DNA of 64,000 nt, from assembly GCA_943846755.1 (NCBI GenBank), contig OX044365.1, positions 1,302,001 through 1,366,000 on the forward strand, given 5' to 3'. The notes beneath the pieces are model-generated. The model was not told the origin of the DNA and made no database searches. It saw only the letters and a list, made by a program, of their open reading frames with translations. Origin of the DNA: UBA8752 sp002336475. Lineage in GTDB: Bacteria; Bacteroidota; Bacteroidia; Flavobacteriales_D; Sanyastnellaceae. The translations under genes were made by a program, and so were the position numbers. Below are positions 43,677-52,044 of the stretch, one piece after another. Position 1 is the stretch's first letter, and every line of letters begins with the position of its first letter.

Positions 43677-43826
43677 TCAAGGACTGTCTGGACATTCTGT
43701 TTCGCCCGTTGCGGACGTCTCAAATTCCACGCCATTGTAGGCGTCACAGTACTGATAGGACATTGAGCAGCTGCCCAGTCCGAGGCTAAGAAGGAGGGCG
43801 AATGCCCAGATTTTGAAGTTCTTCAT
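43677..43826 (-). CDS. Small putative lipoprotein (49 residues)
   Basis: ATG at 43826 starts a lipoprotein signal peptide (FALLLSLGLGSC, lipobox LGSC), followed by only about 28 residues containing two more cysteines (YQYCDAYNGVEF and ETECPDSP). Tiny lipoproteins like this are common in Flavobacteriales and mostly uncharacterised. It is convergent with the OsmC gene. The short length makes coding status less certain, but the lipobox is convincing. Confidence 0.6.
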   Translation of the reverse strand: MKNFKIWAFALLLSLGLGSCSMSYQYCDAYNGVEFETSATGETECPDSP

Positions 43827-43860
43827 GATGGGTTGATGGGTGGGTTCGTGAAGGACACAT

Positions 43861-45315
43861 TTGACCATACGCACGGAAATCCAACAGGGTTACGTTTTGC
43901 TGTGCCAACTTGCCGTCGCATTGCTACACCATCGTTCCAACCGCTTTTTCAGAAGTCCAAACGGACCTGTCTCTGCATTCAGGACGAGGCCGCGCCTTTT
44001 TTGGGGTGGCATTCCTGTGCTGTGGGGCTTGGTCCTTGTGCTGTCCGGGTGCCAATCCGTTTCGCCTTTGGGCAGCAACCAACAGCAACCCTATCAATGG
44101 GACAACCTGACCCATCACCCTTCATTTGTATGGCACCGTTTTAGCCCTGACTCTGCAGCTGTTTTTGTCCGTTTGCCAGCCCATGAGCCGCTGCACCTCA
44201 GAGAAAACCGAGACCAACCTTTTGGCTTTGCACTTCAGCTAGATTTGGCCATTCAGCCCCTTGATGATGCACCTGCGGACTCTGTGTGGAATGCCCAGTC
44301 CTTGCGGCACAGCTATCAATGGACAGGAAAGGCCGACCCCGATCAATCCGAACTCACCGCCCGGTTTAGCTTTCCTCTGGCACCTGGACGGTACAGGATC
44401 TCTCAATCGTTGTCAGATTTGCACCGCGGATCCGTGGTGCGCAGTGCTACACTCTTGGATGGCCGCTCCGTCGATGCGCCAGCCCGCTCACTGGCCTTTG
44501 ACCCTGCCTCAGGCCAGCCCGCCTGGAATGGCCAATTGAAAGCCGGTCAACCAGCAGGGATATTGATTCCACCTGACTTGTCTGATGGCCAATGGATGCG
44601 CAGCACCTTGTCCCCGGTTGACTCCTTTCCCAGCGCACCATTTTTAGACCGGTCACCATGGCCCATTGTTTTTCCAGAGCCGGCAGATTCGCGCTTCCCC
44701 TCGCCTGTCGAAGCAGGTTTGACTGAACTCCCCCCGGGCGATTGGACGGGCTGGGGCGTGTTGATTTGGGAGGCTGCACCGGGGCTGCACCGATGGACTG
44801 TGCAAGGCAGCCTCCGTCACATCACATTGCCTGCAAGGCGTGGCCACTTCCCGGCCATGCGCGATGTCCCAGAAATGATACGCGCAACGCGGTACATCGC
44901 CACACGCGACGAATACCGTACCATGCGCGAGGCGCGTAACCCCAAAGTTGCACTCGACAACTTCTGGCTTCAATTCGCCGGCAATCCCGAACAAGCCCGA
45001 GCGCTCATCAGGACTTATTATGGGCGGATTCACGACGCCAATGTGTTTTTCAGTGGACTCAAAGAAGGGTGGTCCACAGACCGCGGAATGGTCTATGTGG
45101 TTTTCGGACACCCCGACCGCACCCGCAGGGACCGCTATGGTGAAACCTGGATCTTCGGGGAGGAAGGCGATGTCAATGCGCTCATATTTCGCTTTTCGAA
45201 CAGAGCGTCAGGCGACGACTTCAATGTGTATCAACTCGAGCGCTATCCCGGGTTTCGCAGCCCGTGGGAAGCGATGGTATCCAGTTGGAGAAGAGGTAAA
45301 ATAAGAAGGAGATGA
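43861..45315 (+). CDS. GWxTD domain-containing lipoprotein-like protein
   Basis: About 484 residues. The C-terminal 130 residues form the GWxTD domain (LDNFWLQFAGNPEQARALIRTYYGRI; GWSTDRGMVYVVFG; ETWIF), found mainly in Bacteroidota and relatives. Upstream are two beta-rich segments. A lipobox-like stretch, LWGLVLVLSGC, lies near residue 62, so the true start is probably later than the nominal TTG at 43861, perhaps a GTG or TTG within 43915-44030; no ATG is in frame there. The stop overlaps the start of rlmB by four bases. Function unknown. Confidence 0.78.
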   Translation: MTIRTEIQQGYVLLCQLAVALLHHRSNRFFRSPNGPVSAFRTRPRLFWGGIPVLWGLVLVLSGCQSVSPLGSNQQQPYQWDNLTHHPSFVWHRFSPDSAAVFVRLPAHEPLHLRENRDQPFGFALQLDLAIQPLDDAPADSVWNAQSLRHSYQWTGKADPDQSELTARFSFPLAPGRYRISQSLSDLHRGSVVRSATLLDGRSVDAPARSLAFDPASGQPAWNGQLKAGQPAGILIPPDLSDGQWMRSTLSPVDSFPSAPFLDRSPWPIVFPEPADSRFPSPVEAGLTELPPGDWTGWGVLIWEAAPGLHRWTVQGSLRHITLPARRGHFPAMRDVPEMIRATRYIATRDEYRTMREARNPKVALDNFWLQFAGNPEQARALIRTYYGRIHDANVFFSGLKEGWSTDRGMVYVVFGHPDRTRRDRYGETWIFGEEGDVNALIFRFSNRASGDDFNVYQLERYPGFRSPWEAMVSSWRRGKIRRR

Positions 45316-46052
45316 ACAGAAGACCCCAAAAAGTAGACGACCGCATCATTGGGTGGCACCCGGTTCAAGAAGCTTTGGATGCTGGCAAAGAATTCGCGAG
45401 GGTATTGCTTCAACGAGACGCGAAAGACGAGCGGACCAAATTGCTGGTCAAGACGCTTCGTGACCGCCGGATTCCCATCCAACGGGTGCCACGTGAAAGG
45501 CTGGACCGAATCACCAAGAAAAACCACCAGGGCATTGTCGCTTTTGCATCTCCAATCTCTTTCGTAGAGCTCGAAGAGTTGGTGCAACAGGGCTTTGAGT
45601 CGGGGAAGCGGGTCATGATTGTGGTCCTTGATGGCGTCACCGATGTGGGCAACCTAGGAGCCATCGCGCGGTCTGCAGAGTGTTTTGGGGCCACTGGACT
45701 CGTGGTACAAGACCACCATGCCGCTCCAGTCAATGAGGACGCCGTCAAAACCAGCTCAGGGGCACTGCTCAGGCTTCCCGTCGCGCGTGTCAGTGATGTC
45801 ACTAAAGCCCTGCGATACATGGGCAAATGCGGCCTTGAACGCATCGGCCTCAGCGAAAAAGCCGACTTGAACATCACCGCTTGCGAGCGTTCAGATGCAG
45901 CTTGTTTGGTCTTGGGTGATGAAGAGCTCGGGATTTCCACCACTTCGTGGGCGTTTTGTGATGTACACGCGACCATCCCTATGAGTGGGAGTACCGGTTC
46001 ACTCAACGTGAGCGTCGCTGCAGGCATCGCACTGCACCACCTTCTCGGTTAA
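45312..46052 (+). CDS. rlmB: 23S rRNA (guanosine-2'-O-)-methyltransferase RlmB
   Basis: SpoU/TrmH-type methyltransferase that 2'-O-methylates G2251 in the peptidyl-transferase loop of 23S rRNA. An N-terminal substrate-binding domain (residues 1-85) precedes the knotted catalytic domain with its three motifs: DVGNLGAIARSAECFG, LVLGDEELGIS and IPMSGSTGSLNVSVA. Length 246 is normal. Overlaps the GWxTD gene by four bases, so both are translated together. Confidence 0.93.
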   Translation: MNRRPQKVDDRIIGWHPVQEALDAGKEFARVLLQRDAKDERTKLLVKTLRDRRIPIQRVPRERLDRITKKNHQGIVAFASPISFVELEELVQQGFESGKRVMIVVLDGVTDVGNLGAIARSAECFGATGLVVQDHHAAPVNEDAVKTSSGALLRLPVARVSDVTKALRYMGKCGLERIGLSEKADLNITACERSDAACLVLGDEELGISTTSWAFCDVHATIPMSGSTGSLNVSVAAGIALHHLLG

Positions 46053-46138
46053 CCGTCCCCTTCGGATTGCAAGTATTTCCCACGAATGGTGCAGTACATC
46101 CGGTTAAATTCGATAAAAATTCGATGAACTGAATTTTT

Positions 46139-46171
46139 TTTGTCGGTTTTTTATTTGTTTTCGTATATTTG
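46139..46171 (+). promoter_or_regulatory. Bacteroidota-type promoter for the adhesin gene
   Basis: TATATTTG at 46164-46171 matches the TAnnTTTG -7 element exactly, and TTTG at 46139-46142 lies 21 bases upstream as a -33 element, in a strongly AT-rich patch between rlmB and the adhesin start at 46231. A leader of about 50 bases is predicted. Confidence 0.6.
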
Positions 46172-46230
46172 TTACTTCACCCGGTCGTCGTTTTTCATTG
46201 ATTGAGCCAAAATCAAAATGAAAACGTTAT

Positions 46231-49200
46231 ATGACGCACTTTCGCTACGTTCGCATTCAATCTCGAAGCCTCAAAGGTTTCGGGTCTTTTGGTACCCCAA
46301 TTTCTCGTGTGATGCCTGCACGCCTACTCCTTATCGGATTCCTCCTTTCTACGACCCCCTTCTTTGGGCAGTCGTTCCTTCGCGTCACTTGTGACTCTAC
46401 CTGCCTTCCCGCTTTCGATTCAGCGCCCGAAGACGTCGTAGTAGACTGTGACGACGTCTTTCCTGACTTGGTCATCCCCAGCGCGACGACTTGCGCTGAG
46501 ACCCCCATCGTCAATACACCTTCTTTGACCATGGATGCCACATCCATCGTGCGTCATTCTGCGACCATCGCTGCCGGTGATGGACCCGATTGGGCACTGT
46601 GGCTTGGTGGCTTTGAGGCCATGGGGCATGGCGCCAGCGACTATTTCGTTCCTTTTGGAGACGGCATCATTTTCGAACAGTATGCCAATGGGACAGCCCG
46701 TTTCACGGGTGAAATGGTCAATGACTCCGATCCCAACCAGCGTTTTGAGTTGAACGTTTTCCTTCAGTTTGGAATGGATTACGAAGGCTGGACGGCCCAA
46801 GGCCACCTGCCCAAAGACGATATGGGACTGGAGGCCTATGAGGACTGGACGTATTACGAAATGGTAGACACCCTGAGCCACCTGATTGGCCGCGGGGATT
46901 TCGAAGGAGACATGCTCTACCTCGATCACATGCCCACGAGTCGCTTGTTTGGATACCAGGTCGGAGACCTTGGCGCCAACAACCGCAATGCCAACTTCGG
47001 AGTGAGTGGTTGGTTCTGGTACCGAGGCATCATTGGTGGGCAGGATGTCGTGGGAACGGGAGACGTGAATGCCGATCTGGAGAACACAGTCACCGACGGG
47101 CCTGATTGCCCTATGGTCGAAGAATCTCGACGCATAGCCATGGCTTGGAGCGAGTGCGGCCACGATTTGATCGAATACAAGGTCGAACGGTTGGATGAGG
47201 AGGCTCCCATGTTCGTCACCTTGCCTGCATTGGAATCGACCAACTGCACGAGCCTTCCCGATACGCTAGGTATTGCTGCATTCGAAGTATTTGACGCTTG
47301 CGGTTCTGAGCTCACATTGTCCAATGTCGATTCAGTGGCGGGTGAGCCTTGCGCCCAAATGGCCTATAGGACTTGGACGCTCACGGATGCATGCGGCAAC
47401 AGCACCGACACGCTACAGACCGTGGCGCTTGTGGACGAGACAGGCCCCATGTTCGAAGTAGAGGACACGACAATAGTGTGCGATGCTTGGGACAATTACG
47501 AAACTTTCATACCCAACTTTCAAGACGACTGCTCTCCCGCAGACAGCATTACTTGGCTCTTTGCGGATACGGTGACCTCTGGTTTTTATCCGTTCTATTT
47601 CACACTGGACAGGGTATACACGGCCACAGACCTTTGTGGCAACTCTACATCGGACACCATGACCATCTCGGTCATCGATACGGTCGCACCCACTTGGACC
47701 TTCTTGCCCCCAGACACCACCATTTTGTGCGACGAGTGGGAGGACTACACCATCATCCAGCCCACTGTCGAGGACAACTGCGATCCCAACCCTGTGGGAC
47801 CAGACGGTGAAGGAGCCACAGACACCACCATCACAGAGGGCGAGTGTTTTGGTGAATTCTTAGTGGAATTGACCTTTGAATTCACCGACATGAGTGGCAA
47901 CACCATCACATATGTGCAGGTGATTGAAGCAGTAGACACCATTCCGCCGACCTTCCCCTATTTCCCACCGGATACGGTTCTGGCCTGTGATGAAGCATGG
48001 CCACAGCCCAATGACGCCCCTGTATGGACGGCTACCGTTGAAGACAATTTCTGCCCGTTTGAGGTCACCTGGGAGGATTCAATTTCTTCCGGTGCTTGCT
48101 TGGGCACAGACACCCTGTTCCGTGTCTTCACTGCTGTTGACGACTGTGAAAACACAACGGTTCAGACACAAACCATCATCCGCGTAGACACCATCGGCCC
48201 CGTGGTAAATGTGGTTCCCGAAGACAGTGTCATTGCCTGCGGTGCGCCCCTACCGGAGCTTGCCTTTACGGCCACTGACAATTGCTCTGGAGTAGACAGC
48301 ACGTGGGTCACAGTGGACACCCTCGACATCACTTTTGGACAACCTGTGTCTACTGGATTTGAATCTTGCAGCCTCGATGGGTTCGTTGCCGAAGGCGGCT
48401 CCATTTCCATTTCCAATGACGCCTTTGATGGAACCTGCGCCTTGAGCATGCTCCACGCTGCAGGCGATCCTGCCCACAACTTCTACCCTGAGGACATCAT
48501 GGCGGGAAGGGGAACCTACCGTGTCATGGCCCGAGCCGATGGCTTTATCAGTGACAACATCGTTGAAGTGCTGGGCGGAGACAATGCGGGAGACCCCTCT
48601 TTGAAACTGACCCTGCGTCCATTGGGCACTGACAATCCCGGCATTTCCCTTGTAGGTTTCGGCATTGACGAAGCCGCCGATGCCACCATGCAACTGGGGA
48701 GTTGGTATGAAGTGGTGATGGTCATGGGAGAGTCCACCATTGCGGTGACTGTCGATGGCGCTCCAGTTTTGGAAGCTGCTGTACCCGCTGAACTCCCAGA
48801 ACAGGGTCGTTTCAAGCTGGCCTCTGCCTACTCCGGTTCATACGATGACATGGCCTATCTGCCAGAAGACCCCTGCCCTGTGGTAGAGCGTCTGATGCGC
48901 ACCGTTTATGCCATGGACGGCTGCAACAATGTGGATTCCGATTTCCAAATCATTGATGTGATTGATACGGTGGCTCCGGTCATGCTTTTCGTACCCGAAA
49001 ACGCGGACATCGACTGCTCCGACCCTTGGCCCATGCCTTCAGACTCTGAGCTCTTGATGGCTACTGCTGAAGATGCATGCACAGATGTACAAGTCACGTG
49101 GAGCGACGAGATCGTGCCCAACGCTTGTCCTGGAAGCAGCACCCTCTACCGGACTTTCACGGCGACCGACGCCTGCGGCAATGCCACTTCTGCGGTGCAG

Positions 49201-51099
49201 ACCATCGCGCAATCCGATGTGGAAGGTCCTCAACCCGACCCCGCCCTGTTGCCCGCTGACACCTTGGTCAGCTGTGATGCGGTTCCTGCAACCTTGGACA
49301 GCGCAGCATTCGGGACTACCGACAACTGCAATACTTGGACTTTTGCAGTGGTTTCAGACACCATTGCTGGAGACTGCCCGTTCAGCTACACCCGTGTGGA
49401 CACATACACGTTCACCGATTGCGATGGCAATGCGACTGAATTCGTGCACCAAGTGATGGTCGAAGATGTCACTGCTCCCATCTTTGATTACGTTCCAGCA
49501 ACCGACACCATCCCCTGCACGCAGGACTTCCCACTGCCCACAGACGGCGAAATCTGGATGGCTGAAGCTTCAGACAATTGCAGTGAAGTGGAGGTGACTT
49601 GGCTTGACGTGATTGTTCCCAACGCATGTCCTGGCAGCAGCACTTTGACCCGGACATTTACCGCGGTAGACTCCTGCGGCAACACCACCGTCGAATCGCA
49701 CAACATCGTGCAGGTCGACGAGGAAGCTCCCCAATTGGATGTGGCCCAGCTGCCACAGGACACCACCGTCAACTGTGATGCCGTGCCCTCGACGCTGGAC
49801 AGCCTCGCGTTTGTAGTGACAGACAATTGCAACACCTGGACTTTCGGTGTCTCTTCGGACACCCTACCCGGAGACTGTGGGCCTGCTTACGTCAGGTTGG
49901 ACACCTACACCTTTACGGATTGTGACGGCAACGCTACCGAGTTCTTGCACACGGTAACGGTGCAGGACACCACAGCCCCCTTGTTCTTGTTCTTCCCCTC
50001 TGACGACTCTCTGACGTGCACTGAGCCCTACCCATCCCCAACGGATTCGGACTTGCTCTTGGCCACTGCGGAGGACAACTGTAGCCTGGTTGACGTCTCT
50101 TGGAACGACCTGATTGTCCCGGGAGATTGTCCCGGGGTCGACACCCTGTTCCGGACGTTCACCGCATTGGACTCCTGTGGCAATGTCACATCACAGGTCC
50201 AAACCATGTTCCACTTTGACAACGAAGGTCCCATCATCAATGTGTTCCCGAACGACACTACGATTGATTGCGACCCTGTCAACGAAATCGGCACCTTGGA
50301 CAGCTCCTTCTTTGCCGTAGAGGACAACTGCAACCCTTGGACGTTTGAAGTCTCAACGGATGACGACGGTCAGCAGGACAGCCCTTGTGACTACATCCGT
50401 TACGACACTTACATCTTTACGGATTGCAGTGGCAATGCCACGAGCTATGTGCATGAGATCACAGTGCAAGACACGACCGGCCCAAACATCACAGAGGAGC
50501 CTGCAGACCTGTATCTGATGTGTCCTCAGGAAGTGCCTGAGTTCGACACAACGCTCCCAGTGAGTGACTGGATGGATGACGCCAATTTGGACATTACGGA
50601 CGATTGTGACGGCGACCCTGCAGGGATGACGGCCACCTATGAAGATGAAGTTGCTGTTTATGTCGACGGTACCCACTACACCCTGACGCGTTCTTGGGTG
50701 TTTGAAGACCACTGCGGCAACCAGACGGCATACGACCAACTGATCGACGTGAACGAGCCTCAGCCCGTTCTGCCGAATGCCTTTAGCCCTCCCGGAGCCA
50801 ATGGAGGCAATGGTTTCAATGACACGTTTGTGATTGAAAACCTCGGTACCAATGGAGATGGCTCTACTTCCTACCCTCCATGCTATTGGGGAGATGACGG
50901 TTCGTTCATCTACTTCCAAGTCTTTAACCGCTGGGGAGGTCTGGTCTATGAATCTGCCCCTGGCGAGATGTACAGGAACGATTGGGATGGCAAGAATTCC
51001 ATCACCGACAATCAGGTGGTCGATGGCACCTACTTCGTGTTGCTGAGGTTTGAGGATGGCCGGAAGTTTGGATCATATGTGGATGTCCGAAAGGACTGA
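46231..51099 (+). CDS. Giant repeat adhesin with gliding-motility-associated (T9SS type B) C-terminal domain
   Basis: A 1622-residue exported protein. Hydrophobic signal segment at about 28-47 (ARLLLIGFLLSTTPFFGQ). Residues 330-1490 are a chain of HYR/Ig-like repeats of 80-100 residues, each with P-x-D-T-x2-C-D and T-A-x-D-x-C-G-N (e.g. FRTFTALDSCGNVTS), and one inserted laminin-G/CBM-like piece near 710-880. The last 110 residues are the type B sorting domain (NAFSPPGANGGNGFNDTF; FNRWGGLVYES; DGTYFVLLRF). Such proteins are surface-attached by T9SS and often need a dedicated PorP/SprF partner, which is the next gene. Probable role: adhesion or gliding. Preceded by a clear promoter. Confidence 0.87.
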   Translation: MTHFRYVRIQSRSLKGFGSFGTPISRVMPARLLLIGFLLSTTPFFGQSFLRVTCDSTCLPAFDSAPEDVVVDCDDVFPDLVIPSATTCAETPIVNTPSLTMDATSIVRHSATIAAGDGPDWALWLGGFEAMGHGASDYFVPFGDGIIFEQYANGTARFTGEMVNDSDPNQRFELNVFLQFGMDYEGWTAQGHLPKDDMGLEAYEDWTYYEMVDTLSHLIGRGDFEGDMLYLDHMPTSRLFGYQVGDLGANNRNANFGVSGWFWYRGIIGGQDVVGTGDVNADLENTVTDGPDCPMVEESRRIAMAWSECGHDLIEYKVERLDEEAPMFVTLPALESTNCTSLPDTLGIAAFEVFDACGSELTLSNVDSVAGEPCAQMAYRTWTLTDACGNSTDTLQTVALVDETGPMFEVEDTTIVCDAWDNYETFIPNFQDDCSPADSITWLFADTVTSGFYPFYFTLDRVYTATDLCGNSTSDTMTISVIDTVAPTWTFLPPDTTILCDEWEDYTIIQPTVEDNCDPNPVGPDGEGATDTTITEGECFGEFLVELTFEFTDMSGNTITYVQVIEAVDTIPPTFPYFPPDTVLACDEAWPQPNDAPVWTATVEDNFCPFEVTWEDSISSGACLGTDTLFRVFTAVDDCENTTVQTQTIIRVDTIGPVVNVVPEDSVIACGAPLPELAFTATDNCSGVDSTWVTVDTLDITFGQPVSTGFESCSLDGFVAEGGSISISNDAFDGTCALSMLHAAGDPAHNFYPEDIMAGRGTYRVMARADGFISDNIVEVLGGDNAGDPSLKLTLRPLGTDNPGISLVGFGIDEAADATMQLGSWYEVVMVMGESTIAVTVDGAPVLEAAVPAELPEQGRFKLASAYSGSYDDMAYLPEDPCPVVERLMRTVYAMDGCNNVDSDFQIIDVIDTVAPVMLFVPENADIDCSDPWPMPSDSELLMATAEDACTDVQVTWSDEIVPNACPGSSTLYRTFTATDACGNATSAVQTIAQSDVEGPQPDPALLPADTLVSCDAVPATLDSAAFGTTDNCNTWTFAVVSDTIAGDCPFSYTRVDTYTFTDCDGNATEFVHQVMVEDVTAPIFDYVPATDTIPCTQDFPLPTDGEIWMAEASDNCSEVEVTWLDVIVPNACPGSSTLTRTFTAVDSCGNTTVESHNIVQVDEEAPQLDVAQLPQDTTVNCDAVPSTLDSLAFVVTDNCNTWTFGVSSDTLPGDCGPAYVRLDTYTFTDCDGNATEFLHTVTVQDTTAPLFLFFPSDDSLTCTEPYPSPTDSDLLLATAEDNCSLVDVSWNDLIVPGDCPGVDTLFRTFTALDSCGNVTSQVQTMFHFDNEGPIINVFPNDTTIDCDPVNEIGTLDSSFFAVEDNCNPWTFEVSTDDDGQQDSPCDYIRYDTYIFTDCSGNATSYVHEITVQDTTGPNITEEPADLYLMCPQEVPEFDTTLPVSDWMDDANLDITDDCDGDPAGMTATYEDEVAVYVDGTHYTLTRSWVFEDHCGNQTAYDQLIDVNEPQPVLPNAFSPPGANGGNGFNDTFVIENLGTNGDGSTSYPPCYWGDDGSFIYFQVFNRWGGLVYESAPGEMYRNDWDGKNSITDNQVVDGTYFVLLRFEDGRKFGSYVDVRKD

Positions 51100-51140
51100 G
51101 TTGGTCCAGCAATTGACGTGAATTGAAGAAAGACATTCAG

Positions 51141-52040
51141 ATGAAACGCATGAAACTCTTCCTCCTGATTTTGCCGCTGCTGGGGTCTGCCCCACTGTTG
51201 GCACAACAGGATGTTATGATCAGCCAGTACCTGTTCAATGGACTGTTGATCAACCCAGGATATGCAGGTTCTCACCCGTATACATCCTCTAGCCTGTTGC
51301 ACCGCAGCCAATGGAACCAGTTCGATGGTGCTCCAACCACCAGTGTTGTGGCCCTTGATGGAACGCTGCGCAACAACAGTATGGGCGTGGGCATTCTTAT
51401 GGTGCACGATCAAATTGGACTCACCACACAAACCGATGTCGCGGTCAACTTCGCGTACCGCATGCGGTTGGGTGCAGGTCGACTTGCTCTGGGCTTGAAA
51501 GGCGGTGTGGCCAATACCCGTGCCGACCTCTTCGCCGCAGAATTGACCGATCCAGGTGATCCTAATTACAGCGAGAACCAGCAGATCACCCAATCAGCGA
51601 GGTTCGGATTCGGAGCTTACTATCACATGCAGCGCTTCTATTGCGGTGTCTCCATTCCAACGTTGACGGCACTGGGCCCCTATGCTGAGACCATTGAACC
51701 GCACTTGCTCACAACAGCTGGCGTGGTGCTCAAAGCATCAGACGGCGTTATGCTCAAGCCGAGCTTTCTCCTGAAAGCGGTGCAAGGCGCACCCGCCCAA
51801 TTGGATTTGAATTTGCATGCCTTGTTCCAAGAGCGCATTTGGCTTGGTGCCGGATGGCGCTCTGGCGATGCCATCGTCAGCATGATGGAAATTCAAGTCA
51901 CCTCAGAATTGCGCATTGGATACGCCCATGACTTCACCTTGAGTGAAATCCGGAACTACTCCACGGGCTCTAATGAGATTTTGATCGGCTTCGACTTTGG
52001 ACAGGGCACCAGTGCCAAGCGTTCTCCCCGTTATTTCTGA
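51141..52040 (+). CDS. PorP/SprF family T9SS-associated outer-membrane protein
   Basis: A 299-residue outer-membrane barrel of the PorP/SprF family, with signal peptide (LFLLILPLLGSAPLLAQQ) and the family start QDVMISQYLFNGLLINPGYAGS. SprF-type members help export or attach a neighbouring type B-tailed adhesin. It starts 41 bases after the 1622-residue adhesin and ends 4 bases before the PorE-like gene; this order, adhesin-PorP-OmpA, is a familiar T9SS cassette. ATG at 51141 preferred over TTG at 51123. Confidence 0.93.
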   Translation: MKRMKLFLLILPLLGSAPLLAQQDVMISQYLFNGLLINPGYAGSHPYTSSSLLHRSQWNQFDGAPTTSVVALDGTLRNNSMGVGILMVHDQIGLTTQTDVAVNFAYRMRLGAGRLALGLKGGVANTRADLFAAELTDPGDPNYSENQQITQSARFGFGAYYHMQRFYCGVSIPTLTALGPYAETIEPHLLTTAGVVLKASDGVMLKPSFLLKAVQGAPAQLDLNLHALFQERIWLGAGWRSGDAIVSMMEIQVTSELRIGYAHDFTLSEIRNYSTGSNEILIGFDFGQGTSAKRSPRYF

Positions 52041-52044
52041 CCCC

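Noticed and set aside
46209..46231. ATG at 46218 as alternative start of the adhesin
   Set aside because: It is in another frame and the resulting peptide has no signal character, whereas the frame from 46231 contains a hydrophobic export segment.
47400..50470. DNA-level repeats in the adhesin as a mobile element
   Set aside because: The similarity is between protein domains, diverged at the base level, with no inverted ends or transposase.
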